Of a DNA stretch of 64,000 nucleotides, positions 43,191 to 53,466 are shown one piece after another. A model generated the notes under the pieces. It had not been told where the DNA came from. It saw only the letters and a list, made by a program, of their open reading frames with translations, and did not search any database. The stretch is from DATKFM01 sp046154965 (GTDB lineage Bacteria; Pseudomonadota; Alphaproteobacteria; Dongiales; Dongiaceae), in contig JBJXDY010000099.1 of the NCBI GenBank assembly GCA_046154965.1, positions 15,424-79,423 of the forward strand, read 5' to 3'. Position 1 is the stretch's first letter, and each line of letters opens with the position of its first letter. The position numbers and the translations under genes were made by a program.

Positions 43191-45242
43191 TCAGCGCTGC
43201 TCGACCAGGAAGTTACCGTGATCGTCGGTGCGCGCTTGCTGCTTAGCCAGCAAGAGCAGCGTTGTCGTCGGCTGTTCGATCAAAGCCGGCCCGTCAATGA
43301 TCGCGCCGGTTCCCAGCGCCGTGCCGTCGTAGACCGGTAGGTCCTGCCGGCCGCTGCTACCCAGGAACACAGCGCGGCGGGATTTCGGCGTGGCCTGCCC
43401 CTGCTGCGGCGGCAGCGACTTGCCGCGCCGGCTCCGGCCGCCGGTATCGCCGATGGCGCGCACCTTCCAGGTCGTGAACTCCACGATGTCAGCCTCGTCC
43501 TTGATGGTGTAGATGCGCTCATGCATCTGGTGGAACGCGGCAACCAGCCGCGGCGGGCCATCCTTGCCGAGCTTGCCGCCGGTCATGTCAAACGGCACTT
43601 CGATGTCCCAGGATTGATAGAGATAGCGCCCCTGGAACGCATATTCGAAGCGCTGCTTGTCGGCGGGTATGCGCGCCCGCTTCAAGAATGCCGCGCCGCG
43701 CTTGGTCAAATCGGCGAGCAGCTTGTTCACCTTCGCCAGCAGGAAATCGCGGTCCGTCGTGTGCTGCGTCCCCGATTCCTCCCAGCGCACGTCTGAGATC
43801 AGTCCGCCATAGGCGCTGAGCCCAGCGGCGAATTTCGGCACCATGAAGCTCTTGATGCCCATCAGCCGCGCCATCTCGCCGATATGACAGGCCGTGGCGC
43901 CGCCGCCGCTGACCACATAGCTGTCGCGCGGATCGATGCCCTCATTGATCGTGATGTCCTCGATGGCGGCGATCATGTTGTGATTGCTGGTGGTGTAGAT
44001 GGCGTAGGCCGCCGCCTCGAGACTCAGTTTCAGTTTTGCCGCGATCTTGCCGACGGCCGCCTTCGCCTTGGCACGATCCAACTTGATCTTGCCGCCGAGA
44101 TAATAGTCGGGGTCGATGATGCCAAGCACTACGTTGGCGTCGGTGACCGTCGCTTCCGTGCCGCCGAGGCCATAGCAGGCGGGCCCGGGCCGAGCGCCGG
44201 CGCTCTGCGGACCCACCTTCAGCAGGCCACCCGCATCGACCCAGGCGATGCTGCCGCCGCCGGCGCCGACGGAACGCACATCGATCTTGGGAATGCCCAG
44301 CATCTCCATTCCAAAGGTTGCCTCCGGCGTGACCACCAGCTGCCGGTTGCGCAGCGCCGATACGTCGAACGTAGTGCCGCCCATATCGACGACGATGACA
44401 TTGTCCGCGCTGGTCAGATGCATGCCGGCGATCGGCGCCAAAGTAGGTCCGGACATCACGCTGTAGATCGGCCGCCGGATGATCTCGTCCGGCGGCATCA
44501 TGCCGCCGACGCAGTTGCCGATCAGCAGTTCGTTCTTGAATCCGGCATCCTGCAGAACCTTGGCCAGCTTCTCGGTATAGGCGCTGACGATCGGATAGAG
44601 CGCGGCGTTGATGGCCGTCGAGATCGTGCGCCGATACTCCCGCGGGATCGGATTAAGTTCATGGCTGAGGCTGACCGGCAGACCTGGCAATTCTTTCTGC
44701 AGGATCTCGCGCACGCGCCGTTCATGGGACGGGTTGACAATGGACCAGAGCAGGCACACCGCCACCGCCTTGACGCCGCATTTTTTCAAGTGCCGCGCCG
44801 CGGCGAGAACGTCCTTCTCATTCAGTTTGTCGATCTCGTTGCCCATCGCATCGATGCGGCCGCGGACTTCGCAGGTGCGGCTGCGCGGGATGAAGGGCGG
44901 CGGGAAATCGATCTTGGTGTTGAAGGCGCGCTTCCGCGGCGACTCGCGCAGAGTCAGGATATCCGGATGCCCGGCGGTGCAGATCAGTCCGGCCTCGGCC
45001 ACCTTGCCTTCGATCAGCGCATTGGTAGAGACGGTCGTGCCGTGGACCAGCATGTCCATCTTGCCGAGGAAGTCGCCCAGCTTCATGCCGTGGCCCGCCG
45101 CCGCTACGCCCAGCACATCGATGAATCCCCGTTCGAATTCGCCCGGCGTGGTCGGCGACTTGAATATCTCCAGATCCGATTGCCGGCTGTAGAGGACTAG
45201 ATCGGTGAAGGTGCCGCCGATATCGATGCAGCCCACGAACAT
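43191..45242 (-). CDS. hyuA: hydantoinase/oxoprolinase subunit A (ATP-dependent)
   Basis: 683 residues. The actin-like (ASKHA) start is FVGCIDIGGTFTDLVLYSRQ. MLVHGTTVSTNALIEGKVA, KCGVKAVAVCLLWSIVNPSHE and VIVVDMGGTTFDVSALRN are the family phosphate loops; GAGGGSIAWVDAGGLLKVGP and GARPGPACYGLGG complete the core. HyuA with HyuB hydrolyses cyclic amides such as 5-substituted hydantoins or 5-oxoproline at the cost of ATP; related acetone carboxylases and N-methylhydantoinases share the fold. It follows livM by one base and is the last gene of the operon. The cyclic substrate cannot be fixed from sequence. Confidence 0.93.
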   Translation of the reverse strand: MFVGCIDIGGTFTDLVLYSRQSDLEIFKSPTTPGEFERGFIDVLGVAAAGHGMKLGDFLGKMDMLVHGTTVSTNALIEGKVAEAGLICTAGHPDILTLRESPRKRAFNTKIDFPPPFIPRSRTCEVRGRIDAMGNEIDKLNEKDVLAAARHLKKCGVKAVAVCLLWSIVNPSHERRVREILQKELPGLPVSLSHELNPIPREYRRTISTAINAALYPIVSAYTEKLAKVLQDAGFKNELLIGNCVGGMMPPDEIIRRPIYSVMSGPTLAPIAGMHLTSADNVIVVDMGGTTFDVSALRNRQLVVTPEATFGMEMLGIPKIDVRSVGAGGGSIAWVDAGGLLKVGPQSAGARPGPACYGLGGTEATVTDANVVLGIIDPDYYLGGKIKLDRAKAKAAVGKIAAKLKLSLEAAAYAIYTTSNHNMIAAIEDITINEGIDPRDSYVVSGGGATACHIGEMARLMGIKSFMVPKFAAGLSAYGGLISDVRWEESGTQHTTDRDFLLAKVNKLLADLTKRGAAFLKRARIPADKQRFEYAFQGRYLYQSWDIEVPFDMTGGKLGKDGPPRLVAAFHQMHERIYTIKDEADIVEFTTWKVRAIGDTGGRSRRGKSLPPQQGQATPKSRRAVFLGSSGRQDLPVYDGTALGTGAIIDGPALIEQPTTTLLLLAKQQARTDDHGNFLVEQR

Positions 45243-45243
45243 C

Positions 45244-46284
45244 TCAGATCTCCTTTGCCTTATCTTGTCTGGCCTGCGGCAGCGTCACTTCCCAATCGCC
45301 GACCAGCCCGTGGGGGCGCAGGATCAGGATGGCCAGAAGGATGGCCGCCAGCACGATCTCCTGCAGCCCGGCCGGTGCCGACAGCGTGAGATCGCCGAAG
45401 CTGATACCGCGCTCGATCGAGCGGAACACCTGCGACAGGGTCGACACCAGCGCCACGCCGACGCAGGCGCCGGTCAGGCTGCGCATCCCGCCGATCACCA
45501 GCATGGTCAGGGTGACGAAGGTCAGATCGAGATAGAACGTGTTCGCTGTCATCGTGCCGAGGAAATGGCCGAACAGCACGCCGCCCATGGCGACGATGGC
45601 CGCGCTCAGCACAAAGGCGATCAGCCGCTCCCGGGAAATGTCGATGCCGGTGGCCGCGGCGGCCACCTCGTTCTCGCGCGAGCAACGCAGCGCCAGGCCG
45701 TGGCGCGTCACGCCAAAGGCCGCCGCGACGGTCAGGGCAACGGCCGCGCCGGCCGCCGCCACCCAGAGATCGGTGTATCGCGGCAGCCCGACCAGCGCCT
45801 GCCGGCCGCCGGTCACTGCCTGCCAGTTGGAGGCGACGACATGGGTGATGACCAGCAGCGCGAATGTCGCCATCGGCAGCGCGATGCCCCGGAGACGCAC
45901 CAGCGGCAGGGCGACCAGCAGAGCGATCAGGCCGGCGGCGGCGATGGCGATCACCAGCGCCACGCCGCCCGGCAATTGCAGGGCTTCCAGGAATGGCGGC
46001 AGATTGAGCGCTACGGCCTTTTTCGCCGGCGCGATGGTGAGAACGGCCGAGATGTAGCCACCGAGCGCCATGAACGCGACATGGCCGAAGGAGAAAACCC
46101 CGGAATTGCCGACGAAAACATAGAGGCCGATGACGACCGTGAGTTTGATCAGCGCCTCGACTACCGTCCGCTGCAGCGCCGGCGGCATGAAGAGGCTGAC
46201 CGCGACGACAAGGGCGAGCAGACCCAATAGGACGCCCGCGGTCTGCAACGGCTTCGGCTCGGTGGAGAAATGCACCAGCGCCAT
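45244..46284 (-). CDS. livM: branched-chain amino acid-type ABC transporter permease LivM
   Basis: 346 residues from the ATG at 46284; the open frame further upstream reads through livH in another frame and is spurious. About nine to ten membrane segments are visible, with the LivM signatures YVFVGNSGVFSFGHVAFMALGG, the coupling-helix region HGLALRCSRENEVAAAATGI and TLTMLVIGGMRSLTGACVGV. It pairs with LivH to form the membrane channel. It starts 2 bp after livH, and the hyuA ATG follows its stop by one base, so it is tightly coupled to both. Confidence 0.93.
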   Translation of the reverse strand: MALVHFSTEPKPLQTAGVLLGLLALVVAVSLFMPPALQRTVVEALIKLTVVIGLYVFVGNSGVFSFGHVAFMALGGYISAVLTIAPAKKAVALNLPPFLEALQLPGGVALVIAIAAAGLIALLVALPLVRLRGIALPMATFALLVITHVVASNWQAVTGGRQALVGLPRYTDLWVAAAGAAVALTVAAAFGVTRHGLALRCSRENEVAAAATGIDISRERLIAFVLSAAIVAMGGVLFGHFLGTMTANTFYLDLTFVTLTMLVIGGMRSLTGACVGVALVSTLSQVFRSIERGISFGDLTLSAPAGLQEIVLAAILLAILILRPHGLVGDWEVTLPQARQDKAKEI

Positions 46285-46286
46285 GG

Positions 46287-47164
46287 CTAGACCCGCTCCC
46301 GGTCGGAGCGGCGCACCAGAAGACCTTGGGGCCGCCACAGGAGGAAGGCGATGAACAGCAGGAAGACGAAGGCGTCGCGATAGGGCCGCATCTCCACCGG
46401 CAGATAGGCCTGCAGCGACACCGAAACGATACCCACCAGGAAGCCGCCGAGCGCCGCGCCCGTCAGCGAGCCCATGCCGCCGATGACGGAGGCGACGAAG
46501 GCGATCAGCACCATGCTGACGCCCATCTTGTAGGACACGCTGCCGGTCTGCGTAACGAGATAGAGCGACACGATGCTGGCCAATACGCCGGAGATGGCGA
46601 AGGCGACCGCGAACACCAGGTTCGCCCGCACGCCCACCAGCCGGGCCATGGTGAAGTCCTCGGCGGCGGCCCGCATCTGCACGCCGACGCGGGAGCGGCG
46701 GAAGAACAGTGCCAGCCCGCCCATCAGCGCCAGAGTCACGGCGATCGTCGCGATCTGCAGCCGCGGCACCCGCAATCCGCCGAAATCCACGCTCTCCCCC
46801 AGCTGCGCCATGAAATCCACGCCCATCGGCCGCGCACCGAAGGTAATGAGCACGATATGCTGCACCAGATAGGATACGGCAAAGGAGGCGATCAGCAGCG
46901 TCGCCGGATTGGCGCGGCGCAGCGGCCGGAAGGCCAGCCGCTCCATGCCCAGCGCCAGGATCGACACCGCCAGCAACGCCGCCAGCGCCATCACCAGATA
47001 GGGCTGTCCCGCCAGCACATAGAGCATGAAACCGCCGACCATGATCAGCTCGCCATGGGCGAAATTGATCAGCCGCATGATGCTGAAAATCAGCCCGATG
47101 CCCAGCGCGGCGAGGGCGTAGATGGCGCCCAGGCTGATGGCGTCGATGGCGTTCTGTAGCACGA

Positions 47165-47168
<4 letters not shown>
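46287..47168 (-). CDS. livH: branched-chain amino acid-type ABC transporter permease LivH
   Basis: 293 residues, with eight or so hydrophobic segments. LivH signatures are AIDAISLGAIYALAALGIGL, INFAHGELIMVGGF, the cytoplasmic coupling loop RRSRVGVQMRAAAEDFTMA and VASVIGGMGSLTGAALGGF. It forms a heterodimeric permease with LivM. Its start overlaps the livF stop by four bases (ATGA). Confidence 0.94.
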
Positions 47169-47890
<722 letters not shown>

Positions 47891-47893
47891 GGC

Positions 47894-48652
47894 TCAGACC
47901 GGCTCTTCGCCGAGATAAGCCTGGCGCACGGCGGCGTCGTTGCGGATCTCGTCCGGGAGGCCGATGGCGATGGTGCGTCCCTGCTGCAGCACATGGATGC
48001 GGTCGCAGAGCGCAAAGATCAGCGACATCCGGTGCTCGATCAACAGGATGCCGCAAGCCAGTTCGCGCCGGATGCGGCCGATGACCAGTTTCAAATCCTC
48101 GCATTCGGCATCATTCAGTCCCGCCGCCGGTTCGTCCATCAGCAGGAATTGCGGCGCCATGGCGACGGCGCGGGCGATGCCGACCCGGCGCTCCTCGCCG
48201 AAGGGCAGGGTGTCTACCTTGCGATGTGCGCGGGCCGCAAGGCCGAGCCAGTCCAGCACCTCCATCGCCCGCTGGCGCGCCGCGGCACGGCCGAGGCCGG
48301 TGGCCATGGCGCCGGCCTCCACATTCTCCAGCGCCGTCAGGCCGGCGAAGGGCAGCACGTTCTGGAAGGTGCGCACCAGGCCGCGGCGGCTGCGCTCATG
48401 GGGCTGCCAAGCGCCGATGTTCCGGCCGCCCATGCGCACGATGCCGGCGTCGGCCTCCTGAAAGCCGGTCAGCACATTCACCAGCGTCGTCTTGCCGGCG
48501 CCGTTCGGCCCGATCAGACCGAGCACCTCGCTGCTGTCGAGCCGCAGGCTGACCCGGTCGATGGCGCGCAGGCCTTGAAAGTTCACGACGACGTCGGCGG
48601 TTTCCAGCGCCGACGCCGTCGCGTTCTCCTTTGCTACCGCCGTGCCGGTCAT
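47894..48652 (-). CDS. livG: ABC transporter ATP-binding protein LivG
   Basis: 252 residues from the ATG at 48652 (MTGTAVAKEN); the frame is open farther upstream but overlaps livK. Walker A is GPNGAGKTT. The LivG-type insert GLVRTFQNVLPF follows. The ABC signature is degenerate, PFGEERRVGIARA instead of LSGGQ, as is common in this subfamily. Walker B is FLLMDEPAAGLN, and the H-loop is in LIEHRMSLIF. It lies 40 bp after livK and 3 bp before livF. It pairs with LivF. Confidence 0.94.
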   Translation of the reverse strand: MTGTAVAKENATASALETADVVVNFQGLRAIDRVSLRLDSSEVLGLIGPNGAGKTTLVNVLTGFQEADAGIVRMGGRNIGAWQPHERSRRGLVRTFQNVLPFAGLTALENVEAGAMATGLGRAAARQRAMEVLDWLGLAARAHRKVDTLPFGEERRVGIARAVAMAPQFLLMDEPAAGLNDAECEDLKLVIGRIRRELACGILLIEHRMSLIFALCDRIHVLQQGRTIAIGLPDEIRNDAAVRQAYLGEEPV

Positions 48653-48692
48653 GCGCGGCCCACCCCGGACATCAACTCGACAATACCGCGGA

Positions 48693-49868
48693 CTATTGCG
48701 GCATCTTCTCCGCGCGCACCACCTGGACGACATTGCCGGACTTGCCGCCATTCACTTCGATCAGCAGCAGATCGCGCTGCATGTTGATATGCTGATCGGC
48801 GGTGAAAGTGGTCGGTCCGGCCAGCAGCGGCTCGTCCTTGAAGCTCTGCAGGGCGTCCCGCACCTTGTCGGTATCGAATGTCCCGGCCCGCTCCACGGCG
48901 CGGCTCCAGGCTTCGATCACGCTATAACCGGTGATGGCGTGGGAGGTGACGGGCATCTTGTTGAACTTGGCCTTGAACTTTTCCATGAACGCCTGCACAT
49001 CCGGCCGGATGTCGTTGCCGAACACCGAGCCGTAGGTGACAAAATACATCTCGCTCAGGTTCGGCACGCCTTCCAGCCAGAAGTCGCCGTCCCAGGATTC
49101 CGAGCCCAGCAGCGGCTGGTTCACTTCGGCCGCGCGCAGCTGGCGCATGGCGCTGACGCCGCCCGGCGGGAAGGAGCAGAGGACGATGAAGTCCGGCTGC
49201 TTCGGCAGCGCCTTGATGCGGGTGATCTGGCTGGCGATCTGCGGGTCCTCGCCGCCGAATGTGTCCTCGCCCAGCAGCGCATCCGCGCCCGCCAGTTCCG
49301 CCCAGCGCCGCTTGAAGAAATCGGCCCAGGTGGCGTCGAAGGCGATGGTGGTATCCATCAGCACATAACCGGTGCGCCAGCCCTTCACATTGTAGGCCCA
49401 TTCCGCCATCGCCACCGCCTGGCCCGGCGCGCCGGTGGCCATGGTGAAGGCGTTGGGGCCGATCCCGCTCGGCCCGAACTTCGGATCGCCGGCGCAGGTG
49501 GAGAACGCGATCAGGTTGGCCCCGTCGGCCACCGACGCCGCAGCACTGCCGAAATCGTAGTCGCAGGTCACCACCACCATCGCAGCGCCCGTGTCGATCA
49601 CGTCCTGCGCCGCCGTGGCGCCATAGGCGATGTCGGACTTGGTGTCGGAGTAGATGATCTTGATCTGCCGGCCGAGGATGCCGCCCTTGGCGTTGATCTC
49701 CTCGATGGCAACCTCCATGGCCTCTGCCGGGCCTTCGTCATAGGGCGCGACCACGCCGCTCTGGGCGATCGCGGCGCCGATGATGATCGGATCCTCGGCC
49801 GCGGCCGGCCCTGCGGCAAGCAGCGCCGCGCCGGCCAGGATGGTGGTGAATGACAGCTTCTGCTTCAT
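48693..49868 (-). CDS. livK: periplasmic substrate-binding protein of the Liv-type importer
   Basis: 391 residues. The signal peptide is about 1-24 (FTTILAGAALLAAGPAAAE). The mature protein is a type I periplasmic-binding fold: PIIIGAAIAQSGVVAPYDEG, AMEVAIEEINAKGGILGRQI and a C-terminal FTADQHINMQRDLLLIEV. Such proteins bind branched-chain amino acids, amides, urea or aromatic acids. Its place directly after hyuB suggests a cyclic amide or its opened product here (inference). Its ATG overlaps the hyuB stop by four bases. Confidence 0.93.
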   Translation of the reverse strand: MKQKLSFTTILAGAALLAAGPAAAEDPIIIGAAIAQSGVVAPYDEGPAEAMEVAIEEINAKGGILGRQIKIIYSDTKSDIAYGATAAQDVIDTGAAMVVVTCDYDFGSAAASVADGANLIAFSTCAGDPKFGPSGIGPNAFTMATGAPGQAVAMAEWAYNVKGWRTGYVLMDTTIAFDATWADFFKRRWAELAGADALLGEDTFGGEDPQIASQITRIKALPKQPDFIVLCSFPPGGVSAMRQLRAAEVNQPLLGSESWDGDFWLEGVPNLSEMYFVTYGSVFGNDIRPDVQAFMEKFKAKFNKMPVTSHAITGYSVIEAWSRAVERAGTFDTDKVRDALQSFKDEPLLAGPTTFTADQHINMQRDLLLIEVNGGKSGNVVQVVRAEKMPQ

Positions 49869-51745
49869 GACTTTCTCCCTGTTTTTCTTGCGGCACTGCG
49901 GGACCGCCTTCCGTTTCCGTTCTTTGCCGCGGGCATGGCGGCGCGGCCCTTGCCGCCGCGCGAGCGCAGGCGGCGCGTGCCGTCTTCATCCAGCAGATGA
50001 TCGACGCCGTTCGGTCCGAGCCGCACGGCGACTCCGAACATTTTCTTCGCTACTTCGGGGCTCAGCCAATTCCGGTTCACATCCGCCAGCACCCGCTGGG
50101 GATCGCGCGCCCGGGGATCGCCATAGCCGCCGCCGGCGCAGCTCCGGTAATGCACCGCTTCCTTCTCGCTGGCTGAGCAATGGTCGAAGTCCGGCTGCCG
50201 CTCCAGCTTGCCGTTGCTGTATCGCTTCCAGGTGCCGCAGCCGGCGCCCGCCTTGCCGCCGAGCACGCCCTTGGCCGGAAAGGTGCCGCCATCGCCGAAG
50301 AAGTACACGGTCATGTCGCCGGTAAGCGAGCGGTAGGACCCCTTCACCGCCGGCGCGCCGTTCCAGCGGCCGAAGCCCATGCTATCAGCGGCGATGCTGC
50401 GTTCCTCGATCAGGATCGGATAGGCGGCTTCGTCCACCTCGATGGAGTCGTTGACCATGATGCCGTTGCCGACGGCGCATTCATAGGTCACCCAGCCGTC
50501 ATGGCCGTAGGTGCCGGGACCTCCCGACAGGCCGAGCATGAGCTGGGTCACATATTGCACCTGATCCTTGCGCCGCGTGTCGGTGCCGGAGACCACGCCG
50601 AGCGCGGCCGAAGCATTGCCGCCGCCTTCGCCCATGCCATAGGGCTCGCCGATCTGCGCAAAGCAGCAGGCCACCGCGTTCGCCAGCCGCTCATTCACAT
50701 TGCTGGTGGCGCAGGAGGTGCCGATCGGATGCTGCGGCCGGCCGACCACGCAATTGTCCCGCATCAGCACCTCGATGCGGCTGGCGCTGCCGTGATTGTG
50801 GGGTATCGAGGGATCGATGTTGTAATAGACGCCGGTGCGGCAGGAGGCGACGACGCAGGCTTCCGTCACGTTCAGCCCGCCGGGCACGCAATCGGGATTG
50901 TCCCGGACATCGACAATGACTTTGCCCTTCTTGGGATCGATGGTGACTTTGGCGGTGATCGGCACGCCCTCGTCGGCCACCTTCGGTACGGGATCGTGGC
51001 GCACGGTGTAGCTCCAGGTGCCTGCGGGAAGCTCGCGGATCGCCGCGATGGCGCGCCGCTCGCCGTAATCCATCCAGGCCTCGATGAACGCCTTGATGGT
51101 GGCCAGCCCGTACTGCTTCACCAGCTCCTTCAGCCGCCGCTCGCCGGTGCGGCAGGCGCCGACCTGGGCGCGATAGTCGCCGTACCAGATATTGCTGACG
51201 CGGATCTTCTGCTGCCCGATGCGGATCAGGTCGGCCTTGTCCTCGCCGTTCTCCTGGATGCGCACGCAGGGAAAATGCACGCCCTCCTCATAGATGGAGC
51301 CGGCATAGGGCAGGTAGGTTGTGGGCTCGGGCGCGCCGATATCCGCATGGTGCGAGCGCGCCAGGGTCCAGAACATCGGTTCGCCGTCGCAGAACACGGG
51401 GATGCAAAGCGTCAGGTCGGCGTGGTGGGTGCCGCCATAGAACGGCGAATTATTGAGGAACGCATCGCCGTCCTTGATGTCGTTGAACAGGCGGGTGATC
51501 GGCTGGGTGGTCAGCTCCAGCGCCGTCACATGGATCGGCAGCGCCTCCTCGACCGAGACCAGGCGATGGTCGTAGGTCAGAATCCCGCAGGACATGTCGC
51601 GCGCGTTCTTGATCACGCTCGACCGGCTGGCCTTCATGACCGTGTTGGTCATCTCCCTGATGATCGATTCGAACCGGTTCGACAGGACCGCGAGCAGAAT
51701 CGGATCGAAATCCGCCGCCGTCCGGCCGGCGCCGCCCTCTGCCAT
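49865..51745 (-). CDS. hyuB: hydantoinase/oxoprolinase subunit B
   Basis: 626 residues. HyuB features: DPILLAVLSNRFESIIREM, NTVMKASRSSVIKNARDMSC, DAFLNNSPFYGGTHHADLTL, the metal-site region IGAPEPT, NVTEACVVASCRTGVYYNID and GGTFPAKGVLGGKAGAG. The C-terminal tail is basic and disordered. Together with HyuA it forms an ATP-dependent amidohydrolase for cyclic imides or lactams. It is first in the operon hyuB-livKGFHM-hyuA, 100 bp after a promoter with repeated operator-like motifs. A separate B and A subunit bracketing a transporter is unusual. Confidence 0.93.
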   Translation of the reverse strand: MAEGGAGRTAADFDPILLAVLSNRFESIIREMTNTVMKASRSSVIKNARDMSCGILTYDHRLVSVEEALPIHVTALELTTQPITRLFNDIKDGDAFLNNSPFYGGTHHADLTLCIPVFCDGEPMFWTLARSHHADIGAPEPTTYLPYAGSIYEEGVHFPCVRIQENGEDKADLIRIGQQKIRVSNIWYGDYRAQVGACRTGERRLKELVKQYGLATIKAFIEAWMDYGERRAIAAIRELPAGTWSYTVRHDPVPKVADEGVPITAKVTIDPKKGKVIVDVRDNPDCVPGGLNVTEACVVASCRTGVYYNIDPSIPHNHGSASRIEVLMRDNCVVGRPQHPIGTSCATSNVNERLANAVACCFAQIGEPYGMGEGGGNASAALGVVSGTDTRRKDQVQYVTQLMLGLSGGPGTYGHDGWVTYECAVGNGIMVNDSIEVDEAAYPILIEERSIAADSMGFGRWNGAPAVKGSYRSLTGDMTVYFFGDGGTFPAKGVLGGKAGAGCGTWKRYSNGKLERQPDFDHCSASEKEAVHYRSCAGGGYGDPRARDPQRVLADVNRNWLSPEVAKKMFGVAVRLGPNGVDHLLDEDGTRRLRSRGGKGRAAMPAAKNGNGRRSRSAARKTGRKS

Positions 51746-51832
51746 TCTCGCCTCCCAGCTTTTTCCAGTTTTACCGGGACAAAACGCACAATCCCCACCG
51801 GTCCCGGGGCTTCAAGCCCCTGGGCGGCTGCA

Positions 51833-51865
51833 AGTGTAGCATCACAAGACCTGTGATCACAAGAC
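51833..51865 (-). promoter_or_regulatory. putative promoter/operator of the hyuB-liv-hyuA operon
   Basis: On the minus strand, TTGTGA (51862-51857), an 18-bp spacer and TACACT (51838-51833). The motif ATCACAAGAC (plus strand) occurs twice, at 51841-51850 and 51856-51865, 15 bp apart; one copy overlaps the -35 and the other lies in the spacer. TGTGATCACA (51852-51861) is a perfect palindrome. This looks like an operator for a dimeric regulator such as a GntR-type protein, but no regulator gene is nearby. Confidence 0.55.
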
Positions 51866-51907
51866 GACTCCGGAGGGGTTCGCAGGGCGAATTCCTCCGG
51901 AGTCGTC
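51863..51907. repeat. perfect 14-bp inverted repeat with nested inner stem
   Basis: GACGACTCCGGAGG (51863-51876) pairs with CCTCCGGAGTCGTC (51894-51907). Inside the loop TTCGC (51879-51883) pairs with GCGAA (51887-51891) around AGG. The two nested stems make a long hairpin just upstream of the hyuB promoter and downstream of tyrS. No U-run adjoins it. It could be a tyrS transcript end or a protein-binding site. Confidence 0.75.
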
Positions 51908-51974
51908 CCGGAAATCGAGCGTCAGCGAGGTTGTTCGGGATCCAGAATCACTGAATTGACCAGCTCAAGAAATT

Positions 51975-52108
51975 TGTCATCCCGGGGCCGCCGCTTCAGC
52001 GGCGGAACCCGGGCCCCAAGCACACGGAATTCGTCAGGCTATCGTGATGACCGTTCGGTGTACATGGGTCCCGGATAACCGCGCTGAAGCGCGGTTTCCG
52101 GGATGACA
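51975..52108. repeat. pair of inverted palindromic intergenic repeats (GTCATCCCGG family)
   Basis: Two palindromic units in opposite orientation: 51975-52017 begins TGTCATCCCGG and contains GCCGCCGCTTCAGCGGCGG; 52066-52108 ends CCGGGATGACA and contains CCGCGCTGAAGCGCGG. Each has its own small hairpin centred on CTTCAG or CTGAAG, and the outer ends pair with each other. Such elements are widespread between genes in alphaproteobacteria. They fill most of the 378-bp gap between hyuB and tyrS, and I see no gene there. Confidence 0.8.
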
Positions 52109-52123
52109 ACGGTGTGTGCGTAG

Positions 52124-53386
52124 TTAAACCGCCCGCACCAGCGCGTGCTTCTTCTTCCCTGCCGACAGTTTGATCGCGCCCTCGGCCGACAGCATCGCCG
52201 ACGTCACGGGCATCGCCTCGTCCGACACCGGCGCGTCATTCACCCGCGCGCCGCCGCCCTTGATCAGCCGCCGCGCCTCGCCGTTGCTGGCGGTGAGACC
52301 GGCGCGCTGGAACAGCGCATAAGCCGGAACTCCCTTGTCCAGTTCCGCCCGCGCCACGTCGATGGTCGGCAGCGCGCCGCCGACGCCGCCTTCGACGAAG
52401 GTGCGCCGCGCCGTCTCCGCCGCCGCCTCGGCGGCTTCGCGGCCATGGGCCAGCGCGGTCGCCTCGTTGGCCAGGCGGATCTTCGCCTCGTTGATCGCCG
52501 AGCCCTGCAGCTTCTCCAGCCCGGCGATCTCCTCCAGCGGCAGGTCGGTGAACAGCCGGAAGAAACGCCCGACATCGGCATCCTCGGTGTTGCGCCAATA
52601 CTGCCAGTAGTCATAGGGGCTGAGCTTCTCGGCATTGATCCACACAGCGCCGGCCGCGGTCTTGCCCATCTTGGTGCCGGCCGACGTGGTGATCAGCGGC
52701 GTGGTCAGGCCGTAAAGCGCGCGGTCGTCGATCCGCCGTCCCAGCTCCACGCCATTGACGATGTTGCCCCATTGGTCCGAACCGCCCATCTGCAGCACGC
52801 AATCCTGCCGCCGCGACAGCTCGAGGAAATCGTAGGCCTGGAGAATCATGTAGTTGAACTCCAGGAACGACAGCGACTGCTCGCGATCGAGCCGCAGCTT
52901 GACGCTGTCGAAGGACAGCATGCGGTTGACTGAGAAGTGGGCGCCAACATCCCGCAGGAACGGAATGTATTCCAGCTTGTCGAGCCAGTCGGCGTTGTTG
53001 ACCATGACGGCGTCGCTGGGCCCGTCGCCGAACCTGAGGAAATTCGTGAAACCCTTGCGGATGCCGGCGATGTTCTTGGCGATCTGGTCCTCACCCATCA
53101 GCTTGCGCGACTCGTCGCGGAACGAGGGATCGCCGATCTTGGTGGTGCCGCCGCCCATCAGCACGATGGGCTTGTGCCCCGCCTGCTGCAGCCGCCGCAA
53201 CAACATGATGCCCACCATGCTGCCCACATGCAGGCTGTCGGCCGTGGCGTCGAAGCCGATATAGGCGACGATGCGTTTCTTCTGGGCGAGTTCATCCAGC
53301 GCCGCCCCGTCGGTGCATTGATGCATGAATCCGCGGTCGACGATTTCGCGCAGAAAACCGGATTTGAACTCGCTCGACATGGCCAT
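52124..53386 (-). CDS. tyrS: tyrosyl-tRNA synthetase
   Basis: 420 residues, class I synthetase. The HIGH-equivalent is HVGSMVG, the KMSKS-equivalent is KMGKT in TSAGTKMGKTAAG, and the Tyr/Gln-recognition segment is LQMGGSDQWGNIVNG. A C-terminal S4-like RNA-binding domain (GEARRLIKGGGARVND) completes the long bacterial TyrS form. It charges tRNA-Tyr. A start two codons later (MSSEFKSG) is possible. The gene is transcribed leftward and ends at the palindromic repeats. Confidence 0.97.
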   Translation of the reverse strand: MAMSSEFKSGFLREIVDRGFMHQCTDGAALDELAQKKRIVAYIGFDATADSLHVGSMVGIMLLRRLQQAGHKPIVLMGGGTTKIGDPSFRDESRKLMGEDQIAKNIAGIRKGFTNFLRFGDGPSDAVMVNNADWLDKLEYIPFLRDVGAHFSVNRMLSFDSVKLRLDREQSLSFLEFNYMILQAYDFLELSRRQDCVLQMGGSDQWGNIVNGVELGRRIDDRALYGLTTPLITTSAGTKMGKTAAGAVWINAEKLSPYDYWQYWRNTEDADVGRFFRLFTDLPLEEIAGLEKLQGSAINEAKIRLANEATALAHGREAAEAAAETARRTFVEGGVGGALPTIDVARAELDKGVPAYALFQRAGLTASNGEARRLIKGGGARVNDAPVSDEAMPVTSAMLSAEGAIKLSAGKKKHALVRAV

Positions 53387-53466
53387 TTGACGCCGGTGTT
53401 AAAAGGGGCCGGAGGTTTAGCACGGTCTCTCGATTGCCACAATTCTCAAGCTAAACAAGTAGATTC

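Noticed and set aside
47894..48652. LivG as inactive because its ABC signature is degenerate
   Set aside because: Walker A, Walker B and the H-loop are intact, and a divergent signature is usual in LivG-type ATPases.
52124..53386. tyrS as defective because KMSKS reads KMGKT
   Set aside because: This variant is normal for bacterial tyrosyl-tRNA synthetases of this type.
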